From: Saprospiraceae bacterium
Lineage (GTDB): Bacteria > Bacteroidota > Bacteroidia > Chitinophagales > Saprospiraceae
Assembly (NCBI GenBank): GCA_029262975.1
Contig: JAJCYJ010000374.1
Span: 1-30,450 of the forward strand
Direction: 5' to 3'
Length of the DNA: 30,450 nt
Part shown: positions 1-7,405 of the stretch, piece after piece
How positions within the stretch are numbered: the stretch's first letter is position 1
Layout: the number at the start of each line of letters is the position of its first letter
Notes under the pieces: model-generated
The model's input: only the letters and a program-made list of their open reading frames with translations
What the model was told of the DNA's origin: nothing
Database searches by the model: none
Program-made: the position numbers and the translations under genes

Positions 1-93
1 AACTCGTCCCGTTTAGTGATTAGCGATTTAATGCCAGGACTATATTTTATACGATCTTCATTAAATCAAATCGTTGAATTTACTAAAATCTGA
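1..93 (+). CDS. C-terminal fragment of a probable T9SS-secreted protein
   Basis: Frame 1 is open from the first base to a TGA at 91-93 and encodes 30 residues. They include the stretch ISDLMPGLYFIR and end in VEFTKI. This matches the end of type A T9SS C-terminal sorting domains, which usually read roughly 'L.pGiYfvri..g....kkivk': a Pro-Gly-Leu-Tyr turn, a beta strand, then a short basic tail. Such tails direct periplasmic proteins through the type IX outer-membrane translocon, where the tail is removed. The function of the missing upstream part cannot be seen. The fragment is short, so the call rests on this motif and on two other T9SS tails in the window. Confidence 0.6.
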   Translation, partial: NSSRLVISDLMPGLYFIRSSLNQIVEFTKI

Positions 94-148
94 GTTTGAA
101 AGTGAATGATCCTGCTTGTACTAGGATTTCCCATATTAGAAGAAGAAG

Positions 149-156
149 TAACTTTG
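149..156 (+). promoter_or_regulatory. Candidate Bacteroidota -7 box
   Basis: TAACTTTG fits the Bacteroidota sigma-A -7 consensus TAnnTTTG and lies 17 nt before the ATG at 174, which would give a very short leader. No TTG/TTTG -33 element sits at the usual 17-23 nt spacing; the nearest TTG (116-118) is about 30 nt away. The match may therefore be chance. Confidence 0.3.
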
Positions 157-173
157 GACGCGTTAAATAAAAA

Positions 174-3100
174 ATGACACTCTTGTTAAAATATCAGAAT
201 CTTATAATAATAGTCTTTTTACTCTTATTGGGATCTATTTTAGAAATGGCTTGCAATAATGGATCTGATAAAGATAAGTTCCAGGTTTTTGAGATGATTT
301 CATCAAAGCATAGTGGCATCACTTTCGCTAATGACATTACCGCCAATGTTGCTACAAAAGAAAACCTTCTCGACTTCGATTATTTTTATAATGGTGCCGG
401 AGTAGGAGTTGGAGATATTAATAACGACGGCCTTCCAGATATCTTTTTCTGCGCTAATCAAAACGACAATAAGTTGTACCTCAATAACGGCGATCTTCAG
501 TTCGACGATATTACGGACAGAGCCGGTATTAACATTGGAAAGAATTGGTCCAATGGAGTAACTTTTGTCGATATTAACAGAGATGGATGGCTCGATATTT
601 ATGTATCTCAGGGTGGGCCACATGAAGAAGAGCGAAGATCAAATTTGCTTTATATAAATAATAAAGATTTAACCTTTACAGAAAGTGCCAATATTTATGG
701 ATTAGATGATCAAGGGATAAGTACACAGTCCGTCTTCTTCGACTATGATAAAGACGGAGATATGGATTGTTTTGTAATGAATGAAAGTGTTTTGTATGGT
801 TATGATCCCGTCTCATTTCATCGCATGCTTTTAGAAAATGCAGAAGAAGTATATGTAAGTTATTCGCATTTATATAGAAATGACAATGGCTATTTTAAAG
901 ATGTAACTTCTTCTTCAGGCATTACTTCTCCGACATTCGGACTTGGATTAACTATCGCTGACATTAATGAAGATGGATGGTTGGATATTTATATAGCTAA
1001 TGATTATTATCAACCTGATAATATGTACATGAATAGGAAAGACGGCAGCTTTTATGATCGTGCTAAAAGTCATCTTTCTCAAATGTCATTTTTTGGAATG
1101 GGTGTAGATATCGCAGATATCAATAACAATGGTCACCAGGACATCTTTGTCTTGGATATGGCATCAAAGGACCATGTACGTTCGAAAACGTTAATGGCAT
1201 CAATGAATTTGAGCAGCTTCGATTTGTTAGTTAATCAATTCAAATTCCCATACCAGTATATGTTCAATTCACTCCAGGTAAATAATGGAAAAGGCATTTA
1301 TCATAATGTTGCTCAAATGGCGGGTGTTGCAAAGACTGATTGGAGTTGGGCTGGACTAATTGAGGATTTTGACCAGGATGGACGAAAAGATATATTTGTT
1401 ACCAATGGATATAGGAAATACGGAACAGATAACGATTTTCAACAAAGAGTGAAGCTGGCCAAGGATAAATACTTTGGTGCAGTACCTAACCATGTAAAAG
1501 ATTCATTATACCAATCTATGCCAAGCGAAGCGTTGTCTAATTATATGTTTCAACAAATAGGAGAATTAGAATTTGTTGAAGTCCAGAAAAAATGGGGGTT
1601 GTCCAAACCTACTTTTTCTAATGGCACGGCTATATCGGATCTTGATGGTGATGGTGATCTGGAGATTATAATAAACAATATAGACCAGGAAGCACAGATT
1701 TATAAAAACAATACAACTGAAAAGGGGTCGAATAATTTTATAAATATTAGTCTGCCTCGGGAAGCAGATCAGTATGCAAAAATTGTAATCAAATATGGTG
1801 AAAATGTGCAATCGCGTGAAATAAAAAGAGTACGGGGGTATATGTCGTCTGTGGAACCCATTGCCCATTTTGGGCTTGGCAATCATGAAATTATTGATGA
1901 AATGAAGATTACATTTCAAGATGGAACAGAGGTATTAAAAAGAAACCTTAAAGCAAATCAGATACTTGATATTACAAATGAAACTAGGCAAAAATTAGAA
2001 TCCAAAATTGAGGTGAATTCTAAAAAATTTAGAGTGGTATCACCCCTTGCTTTAGGCATCGATTATAAACATCGAGAAAATTATTTTAATGATTTCGAAA
2101 ATGAAATACTCCTTCCATTCAAGCAATCAACCCTTGGTCCATGTCTCGCAATTACTGATTTGAACGGAGATAGTATTGATGACTTTTTTATCGGTGGAGC
2201 GTCTGGGCAATCGGGTGCCATCTATATATCAACAGGAAAAGCATATTCATTGTTACAATCCGAAGCACTTGAAACTGATAAGATGTATGAAGACGTATCT
2301 GCGTTATTCATTGATATTGATAGCGATGGGGACGAAGATTTGATTGTTCTTAGTGGTGGCAATGAGTGGGAAAGTAATTCTGAATATTACAAAGATAGAA
2401 TATACATTCAAAGTGAAAATGGTGCTTTTCAATTAGAGAAATCATCATTTTTATCAAACTCTGGATATGTAGGTGGCTGTATAAAAAAACTGGATTTTGA
2501 CAGAGATGGAGATATGGATGTAATAGTTGGGAATAGAATTATTCCTCAAAGTTATCCCTTGCCTGCACCATCCTTTCTTTTTGAAAATGTAAATGGAACA
2601 CTGGTCGACATAACTGAAAAAACTATTCCAGATCTTTCCCGTATTGGAATTATTAATGATATAGAAATTTGTGATGTAAATAATGATGGTTGGGCAGATG
2701 TGATATGTGTAGGGGAGTGGGAAAAGCCTGCTTTCTTAATCAATAAAAATGGTATTTTTTATAAGGAGCCAGTCGAAGGATTAATGGAAGGCCTTTGGTT
2801 TTCGGTTACTACTCTTGATATTGATAATGATGGAGATGATGATTTTGTCCTTGGCAATATTGGTGAAAATTATAAAATCAAACCGACGACAGAAGACCCT
2901 CTTTTAATATATGCAGGAGATCTTGACAATAATGGAACCCATGATCTTGTATTAAGTGCCAAGTATAAGGGAGAATACGTGCCAGTAAGAGGCAAAGAAT
3001 GTTCCTCTGAACAATTGCCATTTATAACTGATAAATTTGAATCATATAAGTCCTTTGCCTCTTCATCTCTTATAGATGTTTATGGTGAGGAGAATTTAAG

Positions 3101-3497
3101 GGAGACATACCAAAGGCAGATTAAGACTACTAGCTCCGTTGTTTTAATTAATCAGGGAGATTTTAATTTTAAATATCACCTACTTCCTAAAATGGCCCAA
3201 TCTTTTCCAATGCTGGACGCAGTATCAATAGATCTTAATAACGACCAAACAAAAGATTTGATAGCAGGAGGGACTATATTTGATACAGAAGTCGAAACGC
3301 CTAGATTAGATGCTGGCTCTGGCATTGTTTTAATAAGTGAGGGAGCAACTTTAGTGGAATGTCCTGATGAAGATTTGTATCTTCATATATCTGGAGATAT
3401 ACGAAGGTTTGGAATTCTTAACAGAGGAAATGAAAATAAGAGTCTCCTTGTCGCAAGGAATAATTCAGGAGTTTCAATTTTGGATATAATTAGGTAG
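174..3497 (+). CDS. FG-GAP/VCBS repeat protein with ASPIC/UnbV domain (CRTAC1-like), probable lipoprotein
   Basis: This 1107-residue protein begins with a hydrophobic segment (about residues 8-26) ending in LEMAC, so Cys27 could be a lipidated cysteine, although Glu at -3 is atypical for a lipobox. The mature part is a chain of FG-GAP/VCBS beta-propeller repeats carrying EF-hand-like calcium loops such as DINNDGLPD, DINRDGWLD, DYDKDGDMD and DLDGDGDLE near residues 82, 133, 190, 263, 315, 398 and 489. After an ASPIC/UnbV domain at about 522-600 (with AHFGLG), more loops follow near 662, 714, 774, 834, 882, 916 and 1020. This points to two propeller blocks around the ASPIC domain. The architecture is common in Bacteroidota, usually as surface or periplasmic proteins of unknown substrate, sometimes near SusCD or polysaccharide genes. 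No such partners are visible here. Family assignment is firm; function is unknown. Confidence 0.85.
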   Translation: MTLLLKYQNLIIIVFLLLLGSILEMACNNGSDKDKFQVFEMISSKHSGITFANDITANVATKENLLDFDYFYNGAGVGVGDINNDGLPDIFFCANQNDNKLYLNNGDLQFDDITDRAGINIGKNWSNGVTFVDINRDGWLDIYVSQGGPHEEERRSNLLYINNKDLTFTESANIYGLDDQGISTQSVFFDYDKDGDMDCFVMNESVLYGYDPVSFHRMLLENAEEVYVSYSHLYRNDNGYFKDVTSSSGITSPTFGLGLTIADINEDGWLDIYIANDYYQPDNMYMNRKDGSFYDRAKSHLSQMSFFGMGVDIADINNNGHQDIFVLDMASKDHVRSKTLMASMNLSSFDLLVNQFKFPYQYMFNSLQVNNGKGIYHNVAQMAGVAKTDWSWAGLIEDFDQDGRKDIFVTNGYRKYGTDNDFQQRVKLAKDKYFGAVPNHVKDSLYQSMPSEALSNYMFQQIGELEFVEVQKKWGLSKPTFSNGTAISDLDGDGDLEIIINNIDQEAQIYKNNTTEKGSNNFINISLPREADQYAKIVIKYGENVQSREIKRVRGYMSSVEPIAHFGLGNHEIIDEMKITFQDGTEVLKRNLKANQILDITNETRQKLESKIEVNSKKFRVVSPLALGIDYKHRENYFNDFENEILLPFKQSTLGPCLAITDLNGDSIDDFFIGGASGQSGAIYISTGKAYSLLQSEALETDKMYEDVSALFIDIDSDGDEDLIVLSGGNEWESNSEYYKDRIYIQSENGAFQLEKSSFLSNSGYVGGCIKKLDFDRDGDMDVIVGNRIIPQSYPLPAPSFLFENVNGTLVDITEKTIPDLSRIGIINDIEICDVNNDGWADVICVGEWEKPAFLINKNGIFYKEPVEGLMEGLWFSVTTLDIDNDGDDDFVLGNIGENYKIKPTTEDPLLIYAGDLDNNGTHDLVLSAKYKGEYVPVRGKECSSEQLPFITDKFESYKSFASSSLIDVYGEENLRETYQRQIKTTSSVVLINQGDFNFKYHLLPKMAQSFPMLDAVSIDLNNDQTKDLIAGGTIFDTEVETPRLDAGSGIVLISEGATLVECPDEDLYLHISGDIRRFGILNRGNENKSLLVARNNSGVSILDIIR

Positions 3498-3555
3498 ATT
3501 AACTTCTCCTTAAGAATGGTGTACCAAAATATTGTTGACTTTAAAAATAGATAAG

Positions 3556-4266
3556 ATGCAGATTAATTACATAAAGATATTAGTTATTATAGGATTGTTA
3601 TTTGGGTGCACCTTATCTGAGGCACAGGTGGATGTGGACAATACAGATAGTAACTGGATAAGATATTCACAAATTACGGCCAAGTCACAGCGTATTTATG
3701 ATACGGAGAGATTTCAGGGAGACATTTATTTATTTGATAATTGGAGGTCTGCTGAGTTCACGCTGCCAGATGATTCTAAGATAATTGTAGATAGTGTCAA
3801 ATTAAATCTTTTAAGAGGGAATGTAGAAGTTTCGCTTGGAGGGAAGCATCTCGCAATAAGGGGGAGCCAATACAATTCTTTTACTTTTAATGACTTTTCA
3901 GATAAGGATGGAGTTTATAAGTCTAAGCATTATTATTTCATGAATGGCAATAGACTACCAGGTATCATTAAGACTATTGATGTTGGTGATTACAGTGTCT
4001 TAGTGGCCTATGATTCAGGGGTTAGAAAATTGAGTCAGGAAAACCCGTTAATGATCGACAAGCTTAAAAAGGATCTTGTACGAGTTACTAAATTAAGATA
4101 TATAGAGAAGGACGGTGAATTATCAAGAATTAAAAACAAGAAGGACCTGCTGAAATATTTTAAATCTAAAAAAAGGATCAAAGAATATATATCAGAAAAT
4201 AAAATTAGTCATAAGGAAGAAGATGATATAGTGCAGGTACTCAGCTTCGCGCAGAAAAATGGATGA
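3556..4266 (+). CDS. Hypothetical exported protein, possible lipoprotein
   Basis: I do not recognise this 236-residue protein. The ATG at 3556 is preferred over an in-frame TTG at 3532 because it places a compact signal sequence directly at the N terminus: MQINY, then a hydrophobic run ending LLFGC. LFGC is an acceptable lipobox (Cys18); cleavage after SEA just before Gln is the alternative. The middle (about 25-150) is rich in short beta-type segments. It contains an IYLFDNW motif and a hydrophilic stretch with KSKHYYF, resembling small Bacteroidota proteins of unknown function that carry a 'YLxdeW' element. The last 80 residues are highly charged and probably helical (for example FKSKKRIKEYI). 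It lies 58 nt after the FG-GAP gene on the same strand and 36 nt before xerC, so it may be cotranscribed with either. No function can be assigned. Confidence 0.7.
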   Translation: MQINYIKILVIIGLLFGCTLSEAQVDVDNTDSNWIRYSQITAKSQRIYDTERFQGDIYLFDNWRSAEFTLPDDSKIIVDSVKLNLLRGNVEVSLGGKHLAIRGSQYNSFTFNDFSDKDGVYKSKHYYFMNGNRLPGIIKTIDVGDYSVLVAYDSGVRKLSQENPLMIDKLKKDLVRVTKLRYIEKDGELSRIKNKKDLLKYFKSKKRIKEYISENKISHKEEDDIVQVLSFAQKNG

Positions 4267-4302
4267 GATGAAAACTAATTATATATTACCTATTTTTGTA
4301 AT

Positions 4303-5199
4303 ATGAATAATTTCTCTCCATTTGTCAAGTATCTCAAATTCGAACGTAATTATTCTATTCATACGGTGAGGTCCTATCAGAATGACCTAACGCAATATGC
4401 TCAATATTTGATAACACATCTTGACTTACCTGATATATTGAAGGCAAGTCATGTTCATGTAAGATCATGGATTGTTCATTTGATGAAAGGAAATTATACA
4501 ACAAAATCAATCAATAGGAAACTAAGTACACTAAAAAGCTTCTATAAATTTTGCATGAAGCTGAGCTTAATATCCAACAATCCGGCAACTAAGGTTTCTG
4601 GTCCAAAAATGTCTAAAAGGTTGCCACAAGTGATCAAGACACGTGACATGGAGCAATTGATTAACTTGATAGAAGAAGAGGGTAGTTTTGAAGCTTTACG
4701 AGATCTGATGATGATTAACTTACTTTATCAGACTGGAATCAGACGTGATGAACTTATTAACTTAAAAAAAGAAGATATAAATCTGAGCAGAAGCACAATT
4801 AAGGTCTTAGGAAAGGGTAATAAAGAAAGACTAATTCCAATATCGCCTAAACTGAGCCGCCTAATTCTTAAATATGCAAATGAAAAAAAATCCAGATTTG
4901 ACGAAGAAAATGATTTTTTTCTGGTTTCGAACAAAGGATCAAAAATGTATCCCAAATTTGTTTATAACACCGTATGCTCATGGATAGGTAAAGTTTCGAC
5001 CGTTACAAAACGCAGCCCTCACGTATTAAGACACAGCTTTGCCACACATTTGGCAGATAATGGAGCCGAACTTAATGCGATTAAGGAGTTGCTCGGGCAT
5101 GCTAGTTTGGCGGCAACAGAAATATATATGCACAACACTATTGAGCGATTAAAAGACGTCTATGGGAAGGCTCATCCGAGGGCTGAGAAAAAAAGATAA
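4303..5199 (+). CDS. xerC: Tyrosine recombinase XerC
   Basis: This 298-residue protein has the length and layout of XerC/XerD. An N-terminal SAM-like core-binding domain (about 1-95) contains SIHTVRSYQNDL and the NRKLSTLKSFYKF segment. A C-terminal catalytic domain follows (about 108-285). The full tyrosine-recombinase set is visible: Arg147 (TGIRRDEL), Lys171 (GKGNKERLIPI), His240 and Arg243 (HVLRHSFATHL), His266 (LLGHAS) and the nucleophile Tyr275 (EIYMH). XerC acts with XerD at dif to resolve chromosome dimers at division. It lies directly upstream of the tRNA-tuf-rpo block, as in many Bacteroidota, which favours a housekeeping recombinase over a mobile-element integrase. No dif site is visible in the window. 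Choosing XerC over XerD relies on this synteny. Confidence 0.92.
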   Translation: MNNFSPFVKYLKFERNYSIHTVRSYQNDLTQYAQYLITHLDLPDILKASHVHVRSWIVHLMKGNYTTKSINRKLSTLKSFYKFCMKLSLISNNPATKVSGPKMSKRLPQVIKTRDMEQLINLIEEEGSFEALRDLMMINLLYQTGIRRDELINLKKEDINLSRSTIKVLGKGNKERLIPISPKLSRLILKYANEKKSRFDEENDFFLVSNKGSKMYPKFVYNTVCSWIGKVSTVTKRSPHVLRHSFATHLADNGAELNAIKELLGHASLAATEIYMHNTIERLKDVYGKAHPRAEKKR

Positions 5200-5230
5200 A
5201 ATAGGCGTTCCACTATTGTGATAATTATTA

Positions 5231-5238
5231 TACTTTTG
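5231..5238 (+). promoter_or_regulatory. Candidate -7 box for the tRNA-tuf transcript
   Basis: TACTTTTG fits TAnnTTTG and lies 93 nt upstream of the first tRNA in the 131-nt gap after xerC. The nearest TTG (5216-5218) is only 12 nt away, closer than the usual -33 spacing, so the -33 element is not convincing. Position and sequence make it the best promoter candidate for the array. Confidence 0.35.
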
Positions 5239-5292
5239 CACTCGCTTTTTCCAGAAGTGGGAGCGGTAGGTGTATTTGAAGACGAGATAGAG

Positions 5293-5310
5293 ATCTTACC
5301 GTGGTAAGAT
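5293..5310 (+). other. Perfect hairpin in the leader of the tRNA array
   Basis: ATCTTACC and GGTAAGAT form a perfect 8-bp inverted repeat separated by only GT (in RNA, about 7 bp with a 4-nt loop). It ends 20 nt before tRNA-Thr. No T-run follows, so it is unlikely to be a terminator. It could be an RNA-processing stem or a protein-binding site. Confidence 0.45.
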
Positions 5311-5330
5311 AAATGTTCTTTCGAAATCTT

Positions 5331-5404
5331 GCCAGCATAGCTCAGTTGGCCAGAGCAGCTGATTTGTAATCAGCGGGTCGGGGGTTCGAATCCCTCTGCT
5401 GGCT
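5331..5404 (+). tRNA. tRNA-Thr (anticodon UGU)
   Basis: A 74-nt cloverleaf. The acceptor strands GCCAGCA and TGCTGGC pair fully with discriminator T. The anticodon stem GCTGA/TCAGC closes the loop TTTGTAA, reading TGT. The T-loop GTTCGAATC element is present. The 3' CCA is not encoded. It is the first tRNA of the four-gene array leading to tuf. Confidence 0.97.
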
Positions 5405-5477
5405 CTCATCTTTCTTCATGTTGAAATGATAAATTGGATAATACCAGCAAGTATCCGATTAATATGAAGTAAGTGAA

Positions 5478-5560
5478 GGGGGCGCGCCGGAGTTGGAGAG
5501 CCGGGCCAGACTGTAAATCTGGTGACTACGTCTGAATAGGTTCGAATCCTATCACCCCCA
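5478..5560 (+). tRNA. tRNA-Tyr (anticodon GUA)
   Basis: An 83-nt class II tRNA. The anticodon stem CCAGA/TCTGG closes the loop CTGTAAA, reading GTA. A long variable arm (GAC-TAC-GTC, within 5524-5532) marks it as bacterial tRNA-Tyr. The T-arm is ATAGG-TTCGAAT-CCTAT. The acceptor strands GGGGGCG and CACCCCC pair at six of seven positions, with a C-A mismatch at 5483/5554. CCA is not encoded. Confidence 0.95.
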
Positions 5561-5711
5561 CATTTAAATGTAGAGGTGCATATTAGATGAGTCAGATTAC
5601 TACGAGGCAAGTGCATGAAACAAAAGCATATTGTAGAGAAATACACTTAAAGCTGTATGTTGAATATCAAGAGAAGGTTTTTCTTCTAATGAAAGATAAG
5701 CATACAAAAAT

Positions 5712-5784
5712 GCGGGAGTAGCTCAGTTGGTAGAGCATCAGCCTTCCAAGCTGAGGGTCGCGGGTTCGAGTCTCGTCTCCCGCT
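5712..5784 (+). tRNA. tRNA-Gly (anticodon UCC)
   Basis: A 73-nt cloverleaf. The acceptor strands GCGGGAG and CTCCCGC pair fully, discriminator T. The anticodon stem TCAGC/GCTGA closes CTTCCAA, reading TCC. D-arm GCTCAGTTGGTAGAGC and T-loop GGTTCGAGTC are standard. CCA is not encoded. It is separated from tRNA-Tyr by 151 nt in which I see no gene. Confidence 0.97.
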
Positions 5785-5851
5785 CATTTTTTGAAATAAT
5801 AATTTTTGATATTGCTTTAGGCAATCAAAAGTTAAAAAGGGAAAGTGATAA

Positions 5852-5880
5852 TACCGAATGATTAAAGTATTCAATCGGTA
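5852..5880 (+). other. Inverted repeat in the tRNA-Gly/tRNA-Thr spacer
   Basis: TACCGA (5852-5857) and TCGGTA (5875-5880) are perfect 6-nt arms around a 17-nt centre that adds a few partial matches. No T-run follows. With the GC-rich palindrome just downstream, it makes this 138-nt spacer rich in potential structure. A processing stem for the polycistronic tRNA transcript is possible. Confidence 0.3.
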
Positions 5881-5891
5881 AGTTACACCCA

Positions 5892-5913
5892 CCCGCCTTG
5901 CCGGCGAGGCAGG
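5892..5913. repeat. GC-rich palindrome, REP-like dispersed repeat candidate
   Basis: This 22-nt near-palindrome is centred on GCCGGC at 5900-5905. Arms CC-GCCT and AGGC-GG pair on both sides, with mismatches at 5894/5911 and 5899/5906 (the latter a possible G-U in RNA). It is strikingly GC-rich inside an AT-rich tRNA spacer. Short GC-rich palindromes of this style occur as dispersed intergenic repeats in some Bacteroidota; no second copy was noticed in this window. Assignment as a repeat family is inference. Confidence 0.4.
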
Positions 5914-5922
5914 CACCTGAAA

Positions 5923-5994
<72 letters not shown>

Positions 5995-6068
5995 CATAAG
6001 AAATAAGAGGCCAGAAGGACAGACAAGTCTTGATGGATTCGAAAGATAAACACCAGTATGGTTTATTT

Positions 6069-6076
6069 TAAATTTG
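6069..6076 (+). promoter_or_regulatory. Candidate -7 box upstream of tuf
   Basis: TAAATTTG fits TAnnTTTG and lies 34 nt before the tuf ATG, giving a plausible short leader. A TTG at 6030-6032 is too far upstream for normal spacing. This could be an internal promoter boosting tuf, but the sequence here is so A/T-rich that a chance match is quite possible. Confidence 0.25.
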
Positions 6077-6110
6077 ATTAAATTTTTAAATACTTATTAA
6101 ACTTTAACAG

Positions 6111-7307
6111 ATGGCTAAGGCAACCTTCCAGAGGACCAAACCGCACGTAAACATTGGTACCATCGGTCACGTCGATCACGGTAAGACAACACTTACTGCT
6201 GCGATCACTTACGTACTTGCAGAAAAAGGACTTTCTGAAAAGAAGGATTACGATTCGATTGATGCAGCACCAGAAGAAAAAGAACGTGGAATTACGATCA
6301 ACACTGCCCACGTTGAATATGAAACAGAAAATAGACATTATGCGCACGTTGACTGTCCAGGTCACGCCGATTATGTAAAAAACATGGTTACGGGTGCGGC
6401 GCAAATGGATGGTGCTATCCTCGTTGTAGCTGCGACAGATGGTCCTATGCCTCAGACTCGAGAGCATATCCTACTATGCCGTCAGGTTGGAGTGCCGAAA
6501 ATAGTTGTCTTTATGAATAAAGTTGATCTCGTAGACGATGAGGAAATGTTAGAATTAGTTGAAATGGAAGTTCGTGAACTTCTTGAACAATATGAGTTTG
6601 GCGGTGATAGTGCTTCTGTCATCCAGGGATCGGCATTAAAAGCCTTAGAAGGTGATAGCAGTGCTTGTGAGAAAATTATGGATCTTATGAATGCGGTGGA
6701 TGTAGATATTCCTGAGCCTGTAAGAGATATAGACAAGCCATTTCTTATGCCAATAGAAGATGTCTTTTCTATTACAGGACGTGGAACAGTTGCAACAGGT
6801 CGTATCGAAAGAGGTGTAATTAACACAGGAGATGGGGTAGAAATTGTCGGTATGATGAAGCCAGACGAAAAACCCTTAACATCAGTTGTAACGGGTGTTG
6901 AGATGTTTAGAAAAATATTAGAAAGGGGAGAAGCCGGTGATAATGCAGGTATCTTGTTAAGAGGTATTGATAAAGAGGCTATACAGCGAGGAATGGTTAT
7001 TTGTAAGCCGTCTTCTGTGACACCACATGCTCACTTCAAATGTGAGGTTTATGTACTTGGAAAGGATGAAGGAGGAAGACACACACCATTCTTTAATGGA
7101 TACCGTCCTCAGTTTTATTTCCGTACAACAGACGTTACTGGTGATGTAAATCTTCCTAAGGATGTTGAAATGGTTATGCCAGGAGATAATGTGTCCTTAG
7201 AAGTTAAGCTCATTAGTCCGATTGCCATGGAGAAAGGTCTTCGATTTGCGATAAGAGAAGGAGGAAGAACAGTAGGTGCAGGGCAGGTCACTGAGATAAT
7301 ATCATAA
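6111..7307 (+). CDS. tuf: Translation elongation factor Tu
   Basis: A 398-residue GTPase that delivers aminoacyl-tRNA to the ribosomal A site. All G motifs are visible: P-loop GHVDHGKT (19-26), switch I RGITI (59-63), DCPGH (81-85), NKVD (136-139) and SAL (174-176). Domains 2 and 3 follow, with ITGRGTVATGRIERG near 221-235 and the C-terminal IREGGRTVGAGQV. The start MAKATFQRTKPHVNIGTIGH matches the normal EF-Tu N terminus, so ATG 6111 is secure. It sits between two tRNA blocks, as in other Bacteroidota, and is followed by strong hairpins that probably separate most tuf transcription from tRNA-Trp/secE. No unusual residues were seen. Confidence 0.99.
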   Translation: MAKATFQRTKPHVNIGTIGHVDHGKTTLTAAITYVLAEKGLSEKKDYDSIDAAPEEKERGITINTAHVEYETENRHYAHVDCPGHADYVKNMVTGAAQMDGAILVVAATDGPMPQTREHILLCRQVGVPKIVVFMNKVDLVDDEEMLELVEMEVRELLEQYEFGGDSASVIQGSALKALEGDSSACEKIMDLMNAVDVDIPEPVRDIDKPFLMPIEDVFSITGRGTVATGRIERGVINTGDGVEIVGMMKPDEKPLTSVVTGVEMFRKILERGEAGDNAGILLRGIDKEAIQRGMVICKPSSVTPHAHFKCEVYVLGKDEGGRHTPFFNGYRPQFYFRTTDVTGDVNLPKDVEMVMPGDNVSLEVKLISPIAMEKGLRFAIREGGRTVGAGQVTEIIS

Positions 7308-7312
7308 AAACC

Positions 7313-7337
7313 AGGAAGAATCTTTTTGATTCTTCCT
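7313..7337 (+). terminator. Hairpin directly after tuf
   Basis: AGGAAGAATC (7313-7322) and GATTCTTCCT (7328-7337) form a perfect 10-bp stem closed by a TTTTT loop, beginning five bases after the tuf stop codon. The stem lacks a downstream T-run, so on its own it may act as a weak terminator or a 3'-end-stabilising structure. Confidence 0.55.
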
Positions 7338-7347
7338 AAGATACTGA

Positions 7348-7387
7348 ATAACAATTGGGCATCTTAAAGCAGATGCTCAATTGTTAT
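7348..7387 (+). terminator. Long 17-bp hairpin between tuf and tRNA-Trp
   Basis: The arms 7348-7364 and 7371-7387 pair over 17 positions, with a single G-T wobble at 7358/7377, around the 6-nt loop TAAAGC. It lies 10 nt after the first tuf hairpin. Only A/T-rich sequence (ATCATAATAC) follows, without a T-run. Together the two hairpins probably end or attenuate tuf transcription. Confidence 0.6.
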
Positions 7388-7405
7388 CATAATACTAAAT
7401 GTAAT

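Noticed and set aside
3522..3534. 13-mer TACCAAAATATTG shared with 18952-18964
   Set aside because: A/T-rich and short; the flanks do not match, so a common element is not supported.
4291..4298. TATTTTTG as a -7 promoter box for xerC
   Set aside because: It ends only 4 nt before the ATG, so the start site would fall within the coding sequence. It is probably a chance match in A/T-rich DNA.
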